Assembly (NCBI GenBank): GCA_965603495.1
Contig: CBFDDF010000007.1
Location: forward strand, 1-64,000
From: Thiomicrorhabdus sp965603495
GTDB taxonomy: Bacteria > Pseudomonadota > Gammaproteobacteria > Thiomicrospirales > Thiomicrospiraceae
Direction: 5' to 3'
DNA length: 64,000 nt
The notes beneath the pieces are model-generated. The model made no database searches, had not been told where the DNA came from, and saw nothing but the letters and a program-made list of their open reading frames with translations. Shown piece after piece: positions 27,650 through 36,383 of the stretch. How positions within the stretch are numbered: the first letter of the stretch is position 1; each line of letters starts with the position of its first letter. The translations under genes and the position numbers were made by a program.

Positions 27650-28642
27650 TTACTTATAAGCCGTTACATGAGAACGGAGTGCTAAATCTGCCGGATAAGG
27701 ATGGAAAAACACTTGGGTCTTTAAATAGTCTGATCCATAGTGATTTAAAAACTGCTCTAATACTTTAATCACCGCAATCAGCGGTACGATTCCCTGCGTA
27801 AACTCGGTCACACTTTCAATAAAATACTGTTTTTCTGTCGAGGTCACTTGGTCTTTAAAATAGCCATAAATATGCTCTAACACGTTTTTTACTTGGCCTT
27901 TGCTTGAGCGACTGGCGAGTAATTCAAATAATTTTGTTTGGTATTCTAATAGGATCTCTTCGATATTGTCTTTACGCGCATTGGCAATAAGCGGACCCAT
28001 TTCACGGTAAATTCGTTCGTTTTTAGAGAGCAGCAGATATTTATGGTCTCTATGAAAGGTTTGCAACTCTACCAGGCCTGGTTGTCCCGTTAAAAATTCA
28101 CGCCAACGTGCTTGAGTGAATACTTGCATCATGAAGTTTTCTCTTAACCAAGCATCCTGCAGCCGACCTTCTTCTTCAATGGCTAAGGTCGGTGCGGCAG
28201 CACGTAAACTTCCTGTAAATAATCCCGCTTGCATGGGGTCTTTAGAACCATGCCATTCACCACTTGGTTGATAGACTTTGATACGTTCAATTCCACAGCT
28301 AGGAGAGCGAGATTTCACGATCGCCCCATCTATATTTTTAGCCAGTAATTTAGGTATGATTTTTTGAGTATAGTCGATGATACCGTCGGTCCAGTCGTTA
28401 CTGGACTTAGAGCCTTGAACGCGTATTTCTGTAATGGTGTTAGAGGCATTTGGGATACCCACCAATCGAATGGTCTCACGTGGCGTTCCTATGGCGGCAG
28501 CTTCTGGGCAGAAGGGATAAAAATCAGCATATTTCGCTAATTCCTGATTTACAAAATCATCTTGAGCATGTCCGCCATTGTACCGACACTCAGTGCCTCT
28601 TAAGCAATCTGAAACGGCAATCTTCAACCTTGGATAGTCCAT
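27650..28642 (-). CDS. DUF523 and DUF1722 domain protein (YbgA-like)
   Basis: The protein has 330 residues. The N-terminal DUF523 (about 5-160) has VSDCLRGTECRYNGGH, FCPEAAAIGTPRE and KSRSPSCG with conserved cysteines. The C-terminal DUF1722 (about 195-315) has FHRDHKYLLLSKNE. Function is uncertain; the fusion often occurs beside photolyase genes, as here, suggesting a link with DNA damage or thiol chemistry. It ends 12 bp from the convergent photolyase gene. Confidence 0.88.
   Translation of the reverse strand: MDYPRLKIAVSDCLRGTECRYNGGHAQDDFVNQELAKYADFYPFCPEAAAIGTPRETIRLVGIPNASNTITEIRVQGSKSSNDWTDGIIDYTQKIIPKLLAKNIDGAIVKSRSPSCGIERIKVYQPSGEWHGSKDPMQAGLFTGSLRAAAPTLAIEEEGRLQDAWLRENFMMQVFTQARWREFLTGQPGLVELQTFHRDHKYLLLSKNERIYREMGPLIANARKDNIEEILLEYQTKLFELLASRSSKGQVKNVLEHIYGYFKDQVTSTEKQYFIESVTEFTQGIVPLIAVIKVLEQFLNHYGSDYLKTQVFFHPYPADLALRSHVTAYK
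28071..28082. repeat. Palindrome ACCAGGCCTGGT, copy 8
   Basis: Exact copy inside the DUF523/DUF1722 gene, read as Pro-Gly-Leu-Val. Confidence 0.95.
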
Positions 28643-28798
28643 TTATCACTCCATTCAATTGATAAAATTAATTAATGGAATCATTATGGCTCAAAACTTA
28701 AGGCAGTAGTCAGTAATTTTAGAGCGTGCCTGCAGACACCATTATGCAGAATAAAGAGGATGAGGTTTAGTCTATTAAACTTAGGTCGTTCATACTCA

Positions 28799-28868
28799 AA
28801 ATAAAAAGCCCCGGCTTATTTAGAAGGCAAGACTTTGGTATGTGCTAGAGGAGGGCGGATTCGAATTC
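28799..28868 (-). pseudogene. Degraded copy of the tmRNA 3' end and its terminator (possible att remnant)
   Basis: In the same orientation as ssrA, it shares ATAAAAA..GCCCCG, CTTTGGTATGTG and GAGG.GGGCGGATTCGAA with the intact 3' end at 32.59-32.66 kb. Similarity stops right after the T-loop GATTCGAA, as expected of an integrase attachment core. The terminator stem is degraded here. The rest of the tmRNA is absent. Confidence 0.65.
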
Positions 28869-29082
28869 TTTTCAATAAAAGGCAGTGTTAATTTTAGCCA
28901 GTTAATATTAATAGATGAGTGTTATTGAACAGACCCTTCACCGTTGTCTTGTGAAGCATCACCAACAAAAAGGGAGTATCCATAAAAACGTAATGGCCAA
29001 ATCAATCCTATGGCATTATAAAAAGATTATGTATTGAAATAGAATTATCGAAAGCGCCCAGCGTTATACTTCGTAAAGCGTT

Positions 29083-29232
29083 ATTCTGAGTATTCCTGTT
29101 GTTGTGTTTTCAGCACGTCATCTCACCCCTGACGATACGGCTAATATTAAAGCTGAGCTGATTAAATCTCAAACCAGTAATGAGACTCTGTTCGAAACTA
29201 TTCGCAATACTATTCAAAGCAAGGCGCATTAA
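29083..29232 (+). pseudogene. C-terminal remnant of a response-regulator receiver domain
   Basis: After an in-frame stop at 29074-29076, an open stretch reads ILSIPVVVFSARHLTPDD, then 30 more residues to a TAA. The P-V-V-V-x-S-A-[K/R]-x-L-T-x-[D/E]-[D/E] pattern is the beta5/alpha5 end of CheY-like receiver domains in hybrid kinases. No start codon, phospho-acceptor Asp or kinase region precedes it. It lies in an 840-bp stretch without an intact gene, inside the ssrA-bounded interval. Confidence 0.55.
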
Positions 29233-29486
29233 TTTATCTCTTAAGTAAGAGATCAAGTGTGGGTGTTCAGTGTTTAGAGTCTACAACTCACCACCGATAG
29301 AGCCTATTTAGGCTTGGTTTTGTAACCGTTTTTTCTCTAAATCCTCGTGTGATAAAATCGGCTACGATATTGTTATGTCTTAGGGCTTATCGAGATTAGT
29401 TCTATGAGAAAGAGCGTTAATAAGTATTTATTTCATTTTATTGTCTCTATAATTAAACCAAACACTCAAACAGCCAGGAGAAAGGC

Positions 29487-30629
29487 GTGGAACTGGAAAC
29501 ACTCGAACTCGTCGATCACCATTTTAAAACCATTCAACCGCACTCTTCTGAGTACTTTTCGCCGCAAGTAGTCTTTTTGTTTGGCGATACAGATGTCTTT
29601 AAGCAACCTCAATATTATTCTCAGATTAAACAACGCTATCCCAATGCGGACATCTTAGGGTGCTCTTCATCGGGTAGTATTCAGGGAGTAGAAATCAGCC
29701 AATCTCCTATTATTGCAACGGCGGTTCAATTCAAGAGTTCTCGCGTAAGATTAGCCAGTTTAGATTTTGAACCAGGCTATACCGCAGAAGTCCTTGAGTC
29801 AGCCGTGGCTAAAGTCATCTCTGATCTGCAAGAAGACGATATAAAGCATCTATTCGTGCTTTCTGAAGGCTTGTCAGTGAATGGTTCAGAGCTGGTCAGT
29901 GGCATTAATAAAGTCGCTCGAGTTCCAGTATCGGGAGGGATGGCTGGAGATGCGGGACGATTTCAGGAGACATGGGTCATTGCTAATGACATTCCAAAAC
30001 AGAATAGAGTGGCCATTTTGGCGTTTTATGGCGATGCCTTAACGATAAGTTCTGGGTGTTATGCTGGCTGGAGTGAATTTGGCGCGGAGCGCCTGATTAC
30101 TAAATCTGACAGTAACGTCGTGTATGAGATTGATGGTCAGCCCGCATTAGATCTCTATAAAGATTACCTGGGTGACTATGCTGATGATTTACCGAATAGT
30201 GGCTTGCGCTTTCCCTTAAGCATCAAAGCAGAGGCGTCAGATCCAGAAGTGATTCGCACCTTGTTGGCGATTGATGAAGTCGGGAAATCGATTACCTTTG
30301 CCGGTGATGTGCCAGAGGGTTATCGTGCCAGACTGATGAAACCTGACATGGATAAATTGATTGATGGTGCTGGTTTGGCTGCTAAAGAAGTTGAACAAGC
30401 CAATAAATTACCTGCTTTAGGACTGGTTGTAAGTTGTGTTGGCCGAAAAATTATTATGGGACAGATGGTTGAAGAAGAGTTAGATGCAGTAGAAAATGTT
30501 TTGGGTTCGAATGTTCAGTTGAGTGGTTTTTACTCATATGGTGAAATTTCTCCCACTCATAAAGAGACAGTCGATTGCGCTTTACACAATCAAACGATGA
30601 CCTTAACGACCATATATGAAGATACCTAA
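29487..30629 (+). CDS. FIST domain sensory protein
   Basis: The protein has 380 residues. A FIST N-terminal domain (about 20-225; ILGCSSSG, VPVSGGMAGDAG) is followed by a FIST-C domain (about 225-365; GLVVSCVGRKIIMG, LSGFYSYGEI). FIST domains are proposed small-ligand, perhaps amino acid, sensors. The GTG start follows AGGAGAAAGGC. Its stop overlaps the start of the GGDEF/EAL gene (TAATG), so the pair is likely a sensor feeding c-di-GMP turnover, although no fixed partner is proven. Confidence 0.9.
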   Translation: MELETLELVDHHFKTIQPHSSEYFSPQVVFLFGDTDVFKQPQYYSQIKQRYPNADILGCSSSGSIQGVEISQSPIIATAVQFKSSRVRLASLDFEPGYTAEVLESAVAKVISDLQEDDIKHLFVLSEGLSVNGSELVSGINKVARVPVSGGMAGDAGRFQETWVIANDIPKQNRVAILAFYGDALTISSGCYAGWSEFGAERLITKSDSNVVYEIDGQPALDLYKDYLGDYADDLPNSGLRFPLSIKAEASDPEVIRTLLAIDEVGKSITFAGDVPEGYRARLMKPDMDKLIDGAGLAAKEVEQANKLPALGLVVSCVGRKIIMGQMVEEELDAVENVLGSNVQLSGFYSYGEISPTHKETVDCALHNQTMTLTTIYEDT

Positions 30630-32518
30630 TGCATAAACTTTTAGATAGACAGTTCAAAAAAGCCTTTGGAGTAGATTTTCAGCCAGAAAGCCTCTCTACG
30701 GAATTAACGCATCTGCTTAACTCTGTTTCTGCTGCCTATGATGAATCTACCAATGAACGCAAGTTTTTAGAGCACACCTTAGAGAAAAATTCTCAGGAGC
30801 TGAATGCTGCCAACGTCTTAATTTCTGAAAAAAATACGATTCTAAATAATCAAGTACAAGCGGTATCGCATTCCAAAGCATTTTTAACGCGTTTGATTGA
30901 TAGTGTGCCGATGTTTATCTTGACGATGAATACCTATCTAAAGATCATAAGCACCAATCAAAAATTTGTGGAAAGTACCAACAAAGATTTTTCTAGTTTT
31001 TTCGAAATTCTGCCAGATGAAGCCAGTCGTGCGTCTTTTGCACAGGAGTGCAAGTCACTCTTGTCGAGAGAGGTGGAATATATTTATAATGAAATGGAGT
31101 TGTTAGACAGCTTTAACAACACCCTTTATATCGCTTGGACTCACACCCTGGTTGATGATGAAGAAGGTAAGAGCATCATCTTATCAATTGGTTCAGATTT
31201 GACGCATCGTAAAGAGGCAGAGAGTGCGATGCATTGGCTAGCCCATAACGATAGTTTAACGGGCATTGGTAACCGCAGAGATTTTCAAAAAAACTTGAGG
31301 CATGCCCTAAATTCAAAATCAGAAGGCGCTTTAGCGTTCATTGATGTAAACCATTTTAAACAGATTAATGATATTCAAGGGCATACGGTTGGGGATCAAG
31401 TGCTGATTAAGATTGCGGAGACATTGAAGACGATGACACGCTCCACTGACTTTATCAGTCGTCTTGCAGGGGATGAATTTACCGTTATTCTTTGTCGAGT
31501 GAATATGAGTACGGTTGATAGTGCTTTAGATAAGCTGCAGAGCGCGCTTAATAGTTTCGTAATCTTGGAGGATGGTTCTAAGTTGGACTATACGGTGAGT
31601 ATAGGCGTGGCTCTGTTTCCATTGCATGCAACACAAGAAGAGGAGCTTATTGTCAATGCAGATTTAGCTATGTATCATGCTAAGAAAGTGGGCATGGGAC
31701 GCTGGCACCTGTTCAATCCCGAAACGGATGACTTCTCCAATCTGCATGAAGATAGTCGCTTAATTCACTCGCTTAAAAAGGCCATCGAAGAGAGTCGGAT
31801 GCAGCTGTATTATCAGCCCATCTTAAAATTGGATGAAAAAACTATCTCACATTATGAGGTGTTGATTCGAATGTTCGATGAACAAGGCAATGTTGTTTTT
31901 CCGGGGTCGTTTATTCCGGCAGCTGAGAGAATGGGGCTGATCCGCGATATTGATGAGTGGGTGTTAGGACATGCTTTGCAGGAGCTGGCTTTGAATTTGA
32001 AGAGTTATCCTGATTTGAAGTTTACGGTGAATATTTCAGCACCTTCATTACAAGCGCCTGACTTTCCGGCCATTGTCGAACAGGCCTTAATGGACAGCGG
32101 TATCGCTAGTAAACATCTGATTATTGAATTGACTGAGACATCTTACATAGAGAACTTTGATCAGGTTTTAAAAAACTTAAAGCAGATTGATGGTTTTGGA
32201 GTGAAAATCGCGTTAGATGATTTTGGTGTTGGTTTCTCCTCATTTAGCTATTTAAAGAAAATGCCCTTAAGTTATGTCAAGTTGGATGGTTCTTATGTCA
32301 AAGAGCTACTCAATTCGCCAGAGGATCAGGTGTTTGTAGAAAGCGTCTCCAAAATGGTACAGGCTTTTGGCATGCAAACCATTGCCGAATTTGTCGGTGA
32401 TGAAGCCACCTGTCAAAGGCTTTTGGAGTTGGGCGTCTCTTATGGACAAGGCTTCTTTATCGGTAAACCACAACCCTATCTAACAAAAATTGATGAAATT
32501 GAACAAAATATACAGTGA
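30629..32518 (+). CDS. PAS-GGDEF-EAL c-di-GMP signalling protein
   Basis: The protein has 629 residues. A coiled-coil-like N-terminus (about 35-85), a PAS-like domain (about 85-195), GGDEF (205-365) and EAL (380-625) are seen in order. The GGDEF signature reads AGDEF (280-284), a variant often still active. The EAL signature reads EVL (410-412), and IELTET, DDFGVGFSSF and KLDGSYV keep the metal and catalytic residues. It may both make and degrade c-di-GMP. It is translationally coupled to the FIST gene. No membrane helix is seen, so it is cytoplasmic. Confidence 0.92.
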   Translation: MHKLLDRQFKKAFGVDFQPESLSTELTHLLNSVSAAYDESTNERKFLEHTLEKNSQELNAANVLISEKNTILNNQVQAVSHSKAFLTRLIDSVPMFILTMNTYLKIISTNQKFVESTNKDFSSFFEILPDEASRASFAQECKSLLSREVEYIYNEMELLDSFNNTLYIAWTHTLVDDEEGKSIILSIGSDLTHRKEAESAMHWLAHNDSLTGIGNRRDFQKNLRHALNSKSEGALAFIDVNHFKQINDIQGHTVGDQVLIKIAETLKTMTRSTDFISRLAGDEFTVILCRVNMSTVDSALDKLQSALNSFVILEDGSKLDYTVSIGVALFPLHATQEEELIVNADLAMYHAKKVGMGRWHLFNPETDDFSNLHEDSRLIHSLKKAIEESRMQLYYQPILKLDEKTISHYEVLIRMFDEQGNVVFPGSFIPAAERMGLIRDIDEWVLGHALQELALNLKSYPDLKFTVNISAPSLQAPDFPAIVEQALMDSGIASKHLIIELTETSYIENFDQVLKNLKQIDGFGVKIALDDFGVGFSSFSYLKKMPLSYVKLDGSYVKELLNSPEDQVFVESVSKMVQAFGMQTIAEFVGDEATCQRLLELGVSYGQGFFIGKPQPYLTKIDEIEQNIQ

Positions 32519-32593
32519 TTGAAACAGGATGTTTACAGGGGGCATATTAACCACTACACGTGAATATTAAGCTGATATAAAAATCAGCCAATA

Positions 32594-32627
32594 AAAAAGC
32601 CCCGATTTCAGAAGAAATCGGGGCTTT
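32594..32627 (-). terminator. Terminator of ssrA
   Basis: A 14-pair stem, AAAGCCCCGATTTC/GAAATCGGGGCTTT, with a 4-base loop and a T-run on the minus strand, seven bases from the tmRNA CCA end. It could also stop plus-strand transcription from the GGDEF/EAL gene. Confidence 0.9.
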
Positions 32628-32633
32628 GGTATG

Positions 32634-32987
32634 TGGTGGAGGTGGGCGGATTCGAACCGCCGTCCAGAAAGCTTCCACTTAGAACTCTACATGTTTATTT
32701 AGTCTATTAGTTTAACCCGACTGTTGCCCGACTACCAGGGATCACAGAGAGCGAGTTTGTAAAGTTTAGGCAGGGCCATCCAAACACATGACACTGACGA
32801 TTCCGTATGAGTCGATACAGACTAGGGGCTACGAACAACTGGCCAAGCCTGCACTAACAGCCTAAGCTGCTAGAGAGTAGTTATTGTCGTTTGCAACTAT
32901 AACATTTGAACCGAGATTTACGTGCAGTGGTTCAAGCACGACATGCATCCTAAATTTCCATCTCCCTGTCGAAACCAAAACACCCCC
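32634..32987 (-). ncRNA. ssrA: tmRNA (transfer-messenger RNA)
   Basis: The 3' tRNA-like end reads TTCGAATCCGCCCACCTCCACCA, and the 5' end is near GGGGGTGTTTTGGTTTCGACAG, giving about 354 nt. The tag frame runs from 32894 down to 32862 and encodes ANDNNYSLAA followed by TAG, after the usual ATAGTT. It rescues stalled ribosomes with SmpB, whose gene lies about 260 bp upstream. The 3' end is duplicated at 28.8 kb. Confidence 0.97.
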
Positions 32988-33033
32988 ATAATGGAAAGTT
33001 CGTTTGACACGAAAACTGATGAAATTCAGTTCT

Positions 33034-33045
33034 ACCAGGCCTGGT
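33034..33045. repeat. Palindrome ACCAGGCCTGGT, copy 9
   Basis: Exact copy, intergenic, 47 bp upstream of the tmRNA 5' end. Confidence 0.95.
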
Positions 33046-33057
33046 CAGTTCTAATTT

Positions 33058-33069
33058 ACCAGGCCTGGT
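33058..33069. repeat. Palindrome ACCAGGCCTGGT, copy 10
   Basis: Exact copy 24 bp (centre to centre) from copy 9, the only tandem pair in the window. Confidence 0.95.
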
Positions 33070-33247
33070 GGCTTTTAAAGCCAAATAAATAGAGTATTTA
33101 AATTAACAAACAATCTACTTAACCTATTTAATAAGGCCGACAAACTCTTTTTCAAGGGTTTTATCTAAAGCGAGGCTATTATAGCTTTTTTATAAAAGGA
33201 CTCCTCTACTTATTCAATAATAAATCATGGAGTTCTTAAAGAAAGGT

Positions 33248-33730
33248 TTAACGGGTGAGTTTCATAACCCTTTCTTTATCACGGCTCCACTCACGCTCTT
33301 TTTCAGTGGCACGTTTATCATACAATTTTTTACCTTTGGCAAGACCAATGGTGAGTTTGACCTTGCCGCTGTCGCTCCAGTGCATATCCAAAGGCACTAC
33401 GGTTAAGCCATCTTGATCTACCTTAGAGGTTAAAAGCTCAATTTGCTTACGATGTAACAGCAATTTTCTTAAACGTAACGGGTCATGGGTTGTATGGGTT
33501 GAAGCGGTAATCAGCGCTTGAATTTGTGCACCAAACAGAAATGCTTCGTGATTCTTCAAGAGAATATAACTCTCTTTAATATTCACTTTGCCTTCACGAA
33601 TACTTTTGATTTCCCAGCCTTCTAACGAGATGCCCGCCTCGAAGGTTTGATCAATCTGAAAGTCAAACCGCGCTCTTTTATTTTGCGCAATGGTCTTCTC
33701 AAGTGCTTTATTTTTAGGTTTTTTTGCCAT
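33248..33730 (-). CDS. smpB: SsrA-binding protein SmpB
   Basis: The 160-residue protein has the SmpB oligonucleotide-binding fold, with KKPKNKALEKTIAQNKRARFD-like start, ISLEGWEIKSIREGKVNIKESY and the basic C-terminal tail ending EREWSRDKERVMKLTR, which enters the mRNA channel. It delivers tmRNA to stalled ribosomes. It is divergent in function but codirectional with ssrA, lying just upstream of it. Confidence 0.97.
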   Translation of the reverse strand: MAKKPKNKALEKTIAQNKRARFDFQIDQTFEAGISLEGWEIKSIREGKVNIKESYILLKNHEAFLFGAQIQALITASTHTTHDPLRLRKLLLHRKQIELLTSKVDQDGLTVVPLDMHWSDSGKVKLTIGLAKGKKLYDKRATEKEREWSRDKERVMKLTR

Positions 33731-33881
33731 ATCTTTTTTAGTCGAAACCGACCCTTTAAACAGATTATTTTAAACTACGGTTATTATAGCAAAATCACTG
33801 CAATGATTTGCTTTCTAAACGCGGCAACACTTGACCAGGTTTGCCTGTCATTCATTTATTCCTGGCAGAGCATTGGATTGT

Positions 33882-34631
33882 CTATCTCAAAGTTCTGCCG
33901 GTAAAGCAGTAGTCGATGACTTGTTTAGGGACAAACTCATTCATACGCTTTACGTCTAATGAAAAGCTGTGTTTGTGGCCTTCACTGCTTTCTAACTTAA
34001 AATAGAGTGGGTTTTGGCTATTTAATGCGGGTTTTAGCAGATTAAAGAAGTCCTTAACATCCGAACTGTTGGTGTCAGCTTTAAAACTGGGCATCTCCTG
34101 GTAGGTAAAAGAGGTATGAAAACTCATGCCAAGCAGGCCTGGTTGTTTTTCAATATCGGTTTTAAACAGTTTGGATAAGGCCTTGTTCTGTCCGCCCACT
34201 GAAATATCAAACGAGACTGAATCCGAATCGGTTTTAACAGTCAACTTCTGTTTATCATCATAAACATAACCATGCTTCACAAACGCCGGCGAGGCATTCG
34301 GTAGAGTGCCATCACTCTCTTTCAGAAATTTCTCTTCATCCAAATACTGCACGCTAAAGTTGGCAAAGAAATCTCGACAGCGCATAAAGAATACTTTCTG
34401 GGTGCGGTAATCTTGCGGAATATAGAGTACCGTTGCCTGTTTGACGGTGTCCGTAAAGTCATCGACTTTATAGTCGACGACCCAAGTGTCTTTCAAAAAA
34501 GTGCCCGCTTGGTTGGATTTAGCAGGGTTTTCAACTTCGTGATATTCGGTTGCGTTTGCAAAACTAGACATCAATAGTGGCAAGATCAAAAATAATGGAA
34601 GGGCTTTTTTAAAACAGGATGTGCAGGCCAT
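33882..34631 (-). CDS. Exported protein of unknown function
   Basis: The protein has 249 residues. A signal peptide (FLILPLLMSSFANA, to about residue 27) leads to a soluble periplasmic domain without recognised motifs. Two cysteines (in FFMRCRDFF and IDYCFTG) could form a disulfide. The basic-rich start also contains cysteines (MACTSCFKKA). It lies between smpB and ratA on the opposite strand to ratA. Function not inferred. Confidence 0.6.
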   Translation of the reverse strand: MACTSCFKKALPLFLILPLLMSSFANATEYHEVENPAKSNQAGTFLKDTWVVDYKVDDFTDTVKQATVLYIPQDYRTQKVFFMRCRDFFANFSVQYLDEEKFLKESDGTLPNASPAFVKHGYVYDDKQKLTVKTDSDSVSFDISVGGQNKALSKLFKTDIEKQPGLLGMSFHTSFTYQEMPSFKADTNSSDVKDFFNLLKPALNSQNPLYFKLESSEGHKHSFSLDVKRMNEFVPKQVIDYCFTGRTLR

Positions 34632-34857
34632 GAAATGATTCCTTAAATGAGGCGGTTTTTCATTCTAACATGAATTAATCCTCAACTTATTTACTGTCTT
34701 AGGGTTGTTCGCTATGTCCTGTAACTGTAAAAGTTTCACTCTCTAGCGTGTCGCTGAATGAGCTTTGCTATAATGCATCGATAAAATCGGCAAAAGTTTG
34801 CGTCCGGTGTTCATTTAATTAACCAGATTTAAAAGATAATCGTTAGTCTTAACTCTT

Positions 34858-35289
34858 ATGAAAAAAATAGCCAGAACTGCTCTATTACCTTATTCAGCAA
34901 AGCAAATGTATGACATCGTTAATGATGTCGCAGCCTATTCAGAATTTCTTCCTTGGTGTGGTGATTCTAAGGTATTGTCGCAAACCGAATTAGAGATGAT
35001 TGCCAGTGTCACCATAGCAAAAGCAGGAATTCGTCAGACGTTTCAGACCCGTAACCATTTAGTGCCGGGTGAGCGTATTGAAATGCATCTGTTAGAAGGC
35101 CCGTTCAAATCCTTGAAAGGGGAGTGGAGTTTTAAAGTGCTGGATGTGGATGCGTGCAAGATTCAATTTGAAGTGGAATTTGAAGTCAATAATGGCTTGT
35201 TTAATGTCGCGATTGGCCCGATCTTTGAACATATCGCGAGTACATTGGTTGATTCATTTTGTGAACGTGCCAAACAGGTTTATGGTTAA
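34858..35289 (+). CDS. ratA: RatA-family START-domain protein (ubiquinone-binding/ribosome association)
   Basis: The protein has 143 residues with the Coq10/START pattern: LPYSAKQMYDIVNDVAAYSEF, FLPWCGDSKVL and a C-terminal amphipathic helix (IASTLVDSFCERAKQVYG). RatA in E. coli was described as inhibiting 70S assembly; relatives bind ubiquinone. It precedes rnfH by 37 bp, the standard gammaproteobacterial ratA-rnfH pair near smpB. Confidence 0.92.
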   Translation: MKKIARTALLPYSAKQMYDIVNDVAAYSEFLPWCGDSKVLSQTELEMIASVTIAKAGIRQTFQTRNHLVPGERIEMHLLEGPFKSLKGEWSFKVLDVDACKIQFEVEFEVNNGLFNVAIGPIFEHIASTLVDSFCERAKQVYG

Positions 35290-35326
35290 TTTTTGAAACC
35301 TTGTTAAGGCTTAGTTAGGACATGTT

Positions 35327-35617
35327 ATGGCAGATAAAATTCAAATAGAAGTCGCGTACGCATTACCGGATGAACAGTTCTTGTTTACTGAAAAAGTGGA
35401 GGAGGGTACAACAGTCGGTCAAGCCTTGGCGGCTTCCAAGTTGTTAGCCGAATTCCCTAATCTGAATATCGATAAAGTGGGTGTTTTTGGAAAGTTGGTA
35501 ACCGCCGATACTGTTTTGCGTATAGGTGATAGGATTGAAGTCTATCGACCTTTAAAAGCCGATCCGCGTGATCGCCGTAGAGAGAGAGTTGAAAAAGAGC
35601 GTAAAGAGGCGAAGTAG
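35327..35617 (+). CDS. rnfH: RnfH family ubiquitin-fold protein
   Basis: The 96-residue protein has a beta-grasp fold: VAYALPDEQFLF, EEGTTVGQALAAS, VGVFGKLV and RIEVYRPLKADPRDRRR. The charged tail is family-typical. It is also called RatB, the second gene of the ratA operon, with unknown biochemical role. A perfect bidirectional terminator follows. Confidence 0.92.
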   Translation: MADKIQIEVAYALPDEQFLFTEKVEEGTTVGQALAASKLLAEFPNLNIDKVGVFGKLVTADTVLRIGDRIEVYRPLKADPRDRRRERVEKERKEAK

Positions 35618-35686
35618 TTCATCGAAACTGGTTGTTATTGCAAGTTCACGGCGCTTAGTGGTTGTCATTCATAAAAAGTCAGATAT

Positions 35687-35716
35687 AAAAAAGGCCTGAA
35701 TATTCAGGCCTTTTTT
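35687..35716. terminator. Bidirectional terminator between rnfH and bamE
   Basis: The 30-base palindrome pairs AAAAAAGGCCTGAA with TTCAGGCCTTTTTT around a TA centre, with T-runs on either strand. Confidence 0.92.
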
Positions 35717-35739
35717 GTGGTCTCGGGATGAGGAATGAT

Positions 35740-36192
35740 TTAGAACCAATCAAGTCCCAACCAAGAATCATCCTGTTTCAGTTCAATATTTGCTGGGCTT
35801 GCTTGCCAGTCTTTCAGCATTTCACTTTCATCAAAGTTGATGGTTAAATGCCTTGCTGACTCGGCATGTAATTCGGTATTTGAACTGTAAAAAATATATT
35901 CCCAGTGGTTCGGGTTAAAAGCATTTTGACCTTGCGGAGGCCCAAGTAGTTCGCGAACCTGGCCTTTGGTCAAGCCTTCCTGTAAAAGTGAGACTGACTC
36001 CTGCGTCATAACATTACCTTGGGTTAATGGCGCTTTATAAGGCTCAAGGTAAGAACATCCCGAGAGCATGGAGACAGACAAGGCTAATGAAAGCGTTATC
36101 ATTCCGGTTTTTGCTCGGTGGATTGAAAGGGTTTTTGACTTTAAATTTAAGCCTGATTTGAACGAGTTTAGCTGCAAGGTTTTCATGCTCAT
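35740..36192 (-). CDS. bamE: Outer membrane protein assembly factor BamE
   Basis: This is a 150-residue lipoprotein with lipobox LSGC (Cys46) followed by SYLEPYKAPLTQGN. The SmpA/OmlA domain has LTKGQVRELLGPPQG and HWEYIFY. BamE supports the BAM complex in the outer membrane. The N-terminal stretch before the signal (about 30 residues) is long but basic, as a signal n-region may be; a later start at residue 31 would lose that charge. It is divergent from fur. Confidence 0.92.
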   Translation of the reverse strand: MSMKTLQLNSFKSGLNLKSKTLSIHRAKTGMITLSLALSVSMLSGCSYLEPYKAPLTQGNVMTQESVSLLQEGLTKGQVRELLGPPQGQNAFNPNHWEYIFYSSNTELHAESARHLTINFDESEMLKDWQASPANIELKQDDSWLGLDWF

Positions 36193-36383
36193 TTAGGTGT
36201 CTGTGATGAATGATTTAAGGTATTATACACATTAATTGAGATTGTTAATCTCACAACAAAAAATTAAATTAGCAAAGCAACTTAAGACTCCCTAAGACAA
36301 TGAAATGGCTGTTTTTAGAATAAAAACAGAAAGAAGCTTCGTGTCATTGGGCGGTACAAAAAGTGTAAAGACTAGAGGGTTCA

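Noticed and set aside
28643..32593. Intact integrative element at ssrA
   Set aside because: No integrase, excisionase or phage gene is in the interval; only a scar interpretation is supported.
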